Part shown: positions 62,727-64,000 of the stretch, piece after piece | Layout: each line of letters begins with the position of its first letter | Numbering within the stretch: position 1 is the stretch's first letter | NCBI GenBank assembly: GCA_015485155.1 | Contig: WFUF01000027.1 | Location: forward strand, 62,001-126,000 | DNA from: Robiginitomaculum sp. | GTDB lineage: Bacteria; Pseudomonadota; Alphaproteobacteria; Caulobacterales; Maricaulaceae | Reading direction: 5' to 3' | DNA length: 64,000 bases | Translations under genes and position numbers: made by a program | The notes under the pieces: generated by a model | Seen by the model: the letters and a program-made list of their open reading frames with translations, nothing else | The model's database searches: none | What the model was told of the DNA's origin: nothing

Positions 62727-63997
62727 GTAAATTGTATTTTGCACTATTAGCAACATTATTATTTTCTTCGCCAGCAGCAATCGCCCAAGATTTTGCCATT
62801 GTTGGTGGAAAAACCATCACCAATCAGGATAATAACATTATCGAGGATGGTGTTGTTATCATTCAGGACGGAAAAATTACCTCGGTGGGATCACGGGGCA
62901 AAACCGATATTCCGGCCGGTATCAGCGTCATTGATGCCAAAGGAAAATGGGTGACACCTGGCATTTTTACCCCATTTTCAAGGGTGGGGCTGGTGGAAGT
63001 TTCTTTGGAAAAATCCACCAATGACACCCGCGCCAAGGACTCACCGTTTTCCGCCGCCTTGCAGGCTTTTGACGGATTTAATCCAAAATCTGAAAATATC
63101 GCCATTACCCGCATTGAAGGCGTTACCCGCATGGCAGTTTTGCCCGCAGCCAGCAGTACAATTTTTGCCGGTAGCGGTGCTTTGGCAGATACGTCCGGCA
63201 GCTTTTCCTCAATAAGCCGTACTCCGGCTTTTATGTATGTGCAAATGGGCGAAGCCGGAGCTTCTATTGCTGGCGGGTCACGTTCTGCTGCGTGGACATG
63301 GCTGCGTCAGGCACTTGGTGAGGCCAAAACATGGCGCCGGGGACGGGAACCTGCAGAACCTTTGCTTACTGCTGCTGATGCATTGGCCATACAAGATGCC
63401 ATGGCTGATGATCTGCCGTTTCTGATTGCCGTTGAAAGAGCCTCTGATTTAATGACCTTGATTGCATTAAAATCCGAGTTTCGCGATTTGAATGTGGTTG
63501 CTGTAGGTGCCAGTGAAGGCTGGATGGTTGCCAGTGAACTGGCCAAGGCTGATATTCCGGTAATACTGGATCCTCACAGAAACCTGCCACAGGGGTTTCA
63601 AAGTCTTGGTGCCACCATGTATAATGCAGTACGCTTGCAAAAGGCAGGAGTTCGCATTGCCATTGCCACTTTAAGTGATGAAGCATTTAACTCCCGTCTG
63701 GTGTTGCAACATGCGGGAAATACTCTGGCTACCGGAATGGACTGGAACCACGCCTTTGCCGCGATTACCTCTGAGCCTGCTCGCATTTTTGGCAAAGAAA
63801 AAACCTGGGGTAAGCTAAAACCGGGCATGATCGGGGATGTGGTGATCTGGGATGGCGACCCGCTGGAATTGATGAGCTCACCCGACATGGTTTTCATTGC
63901 TGGTGAGAAACAGGACATGACATCAAGGCAAACACGGCTTAGAGACCGCTATTTAAGTATTGGTGATGATAATCCCCTGCCCTATGGTTATCGTTAA
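62723..63997 (+). CDS. Secreted amidohydrolase-like protein lacking the HxH metal motif
   Basis: Signal peptide; GKWVTPGIFTPFSRVGLVEVSLEKSTND in place of the DxHxH segment; C-terminal GKLKPGMIGDVVIWDGDPLELMSSPDMVFIAGE. Confidence 0.88.
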   Translation: MSKLYFALLATLLFSSPAAIAQDFAIVGGKTITNQDNNIIEDGVVIIQDGKITSVGSRGKTDIPAGISVIDAKGKWVTPGIFTPFSRVGLVEVSLEKSTNDTRAKDSPFSAALQAFDGFNPKSENIAITRIEGVTRMAVLPAASSTIFAGSGALADTSGSFSSISRTPAFMYVQMGEAGASIAGGSRSAAWTWLRQALGEAKTWRRGREPAEPLLTAADALAIQDAMADDLPFLIAVERASDLMTLIALKSEFRDLNVVAVGASEGWMVASELAKADIPVILDPHRNLPQGFQSLGATMYNAVRLQKAGVRIAIATLSDEAFNSRLVLQHAGNTLATGMDWNHAFAAITSEPARIFGKEKTWGKLKPGMIGDVVIWDGDPLELMSSPDMVFIAGEKQDMTSRQTRLRDRYLSIGDDNPLPYGYR

Positions 63998-64000
63998 TCT

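Noticed and set aside
1-64000. CRISPR array
   Set aside because: No regularly spaced repeat-spacer pattern or cas genes seen on either strand.

Overview
64 kb of an alphaproteobacterial chromosome, judged from gene content and order. Most of it is conserved core sequence: a biotin-dependent acyl-CoA carboxylase subunit (cut by the left edge), nadE, class II DAHP synthase, a molybdate-transport and molybdenum-cofactor cluster (modABC, mobA, moaE, moaD, moeA, a moaC-moaB fusion, moaA), a serine palmitoyltransferase/ACP/GNAT trio that looks like a bacterial sphingolipid module, an NAD-dependent formate dehydrogenase operon (fdsGBA-fdhD), gmk-yicC-mltG-fabF-acpP-fabG-fabD, rpsF-rpsR-rplI-dnaB-alr, an Mla-type ABC transporter, clpP-clpX-lon-hup, a hut operon and a tandem amidohydrolase pair. 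The main accessory feature is an ~8.5 kb island (about 41203-49744) inserted at the 3' end of a tRNA-Asp gene. It has a 19-bp exact att duplication, a tyrosine integrase, and a 34-bp block of three TTTGTATCC repeats with identical spacing just inside each end. Its cargo is a tightly overlapping operon: Gfo/Idh/MocA dehydrogenase, alpha/beta hydrolase, SUMF1/FGE-like protein with an unusual N-terminus, membrane protein, StsC-like DegT aminotransferase, and a truncated inositol-phosphate synthase. This suggests an undescribed aminocyclitol-like pathway. A second unexplained locus at 10.4-11.8 kb has diverged inverted repeats with conserved octamer triplets flanking a possible structured RNA. All product calls were made by eye from the translations; no database search was run.
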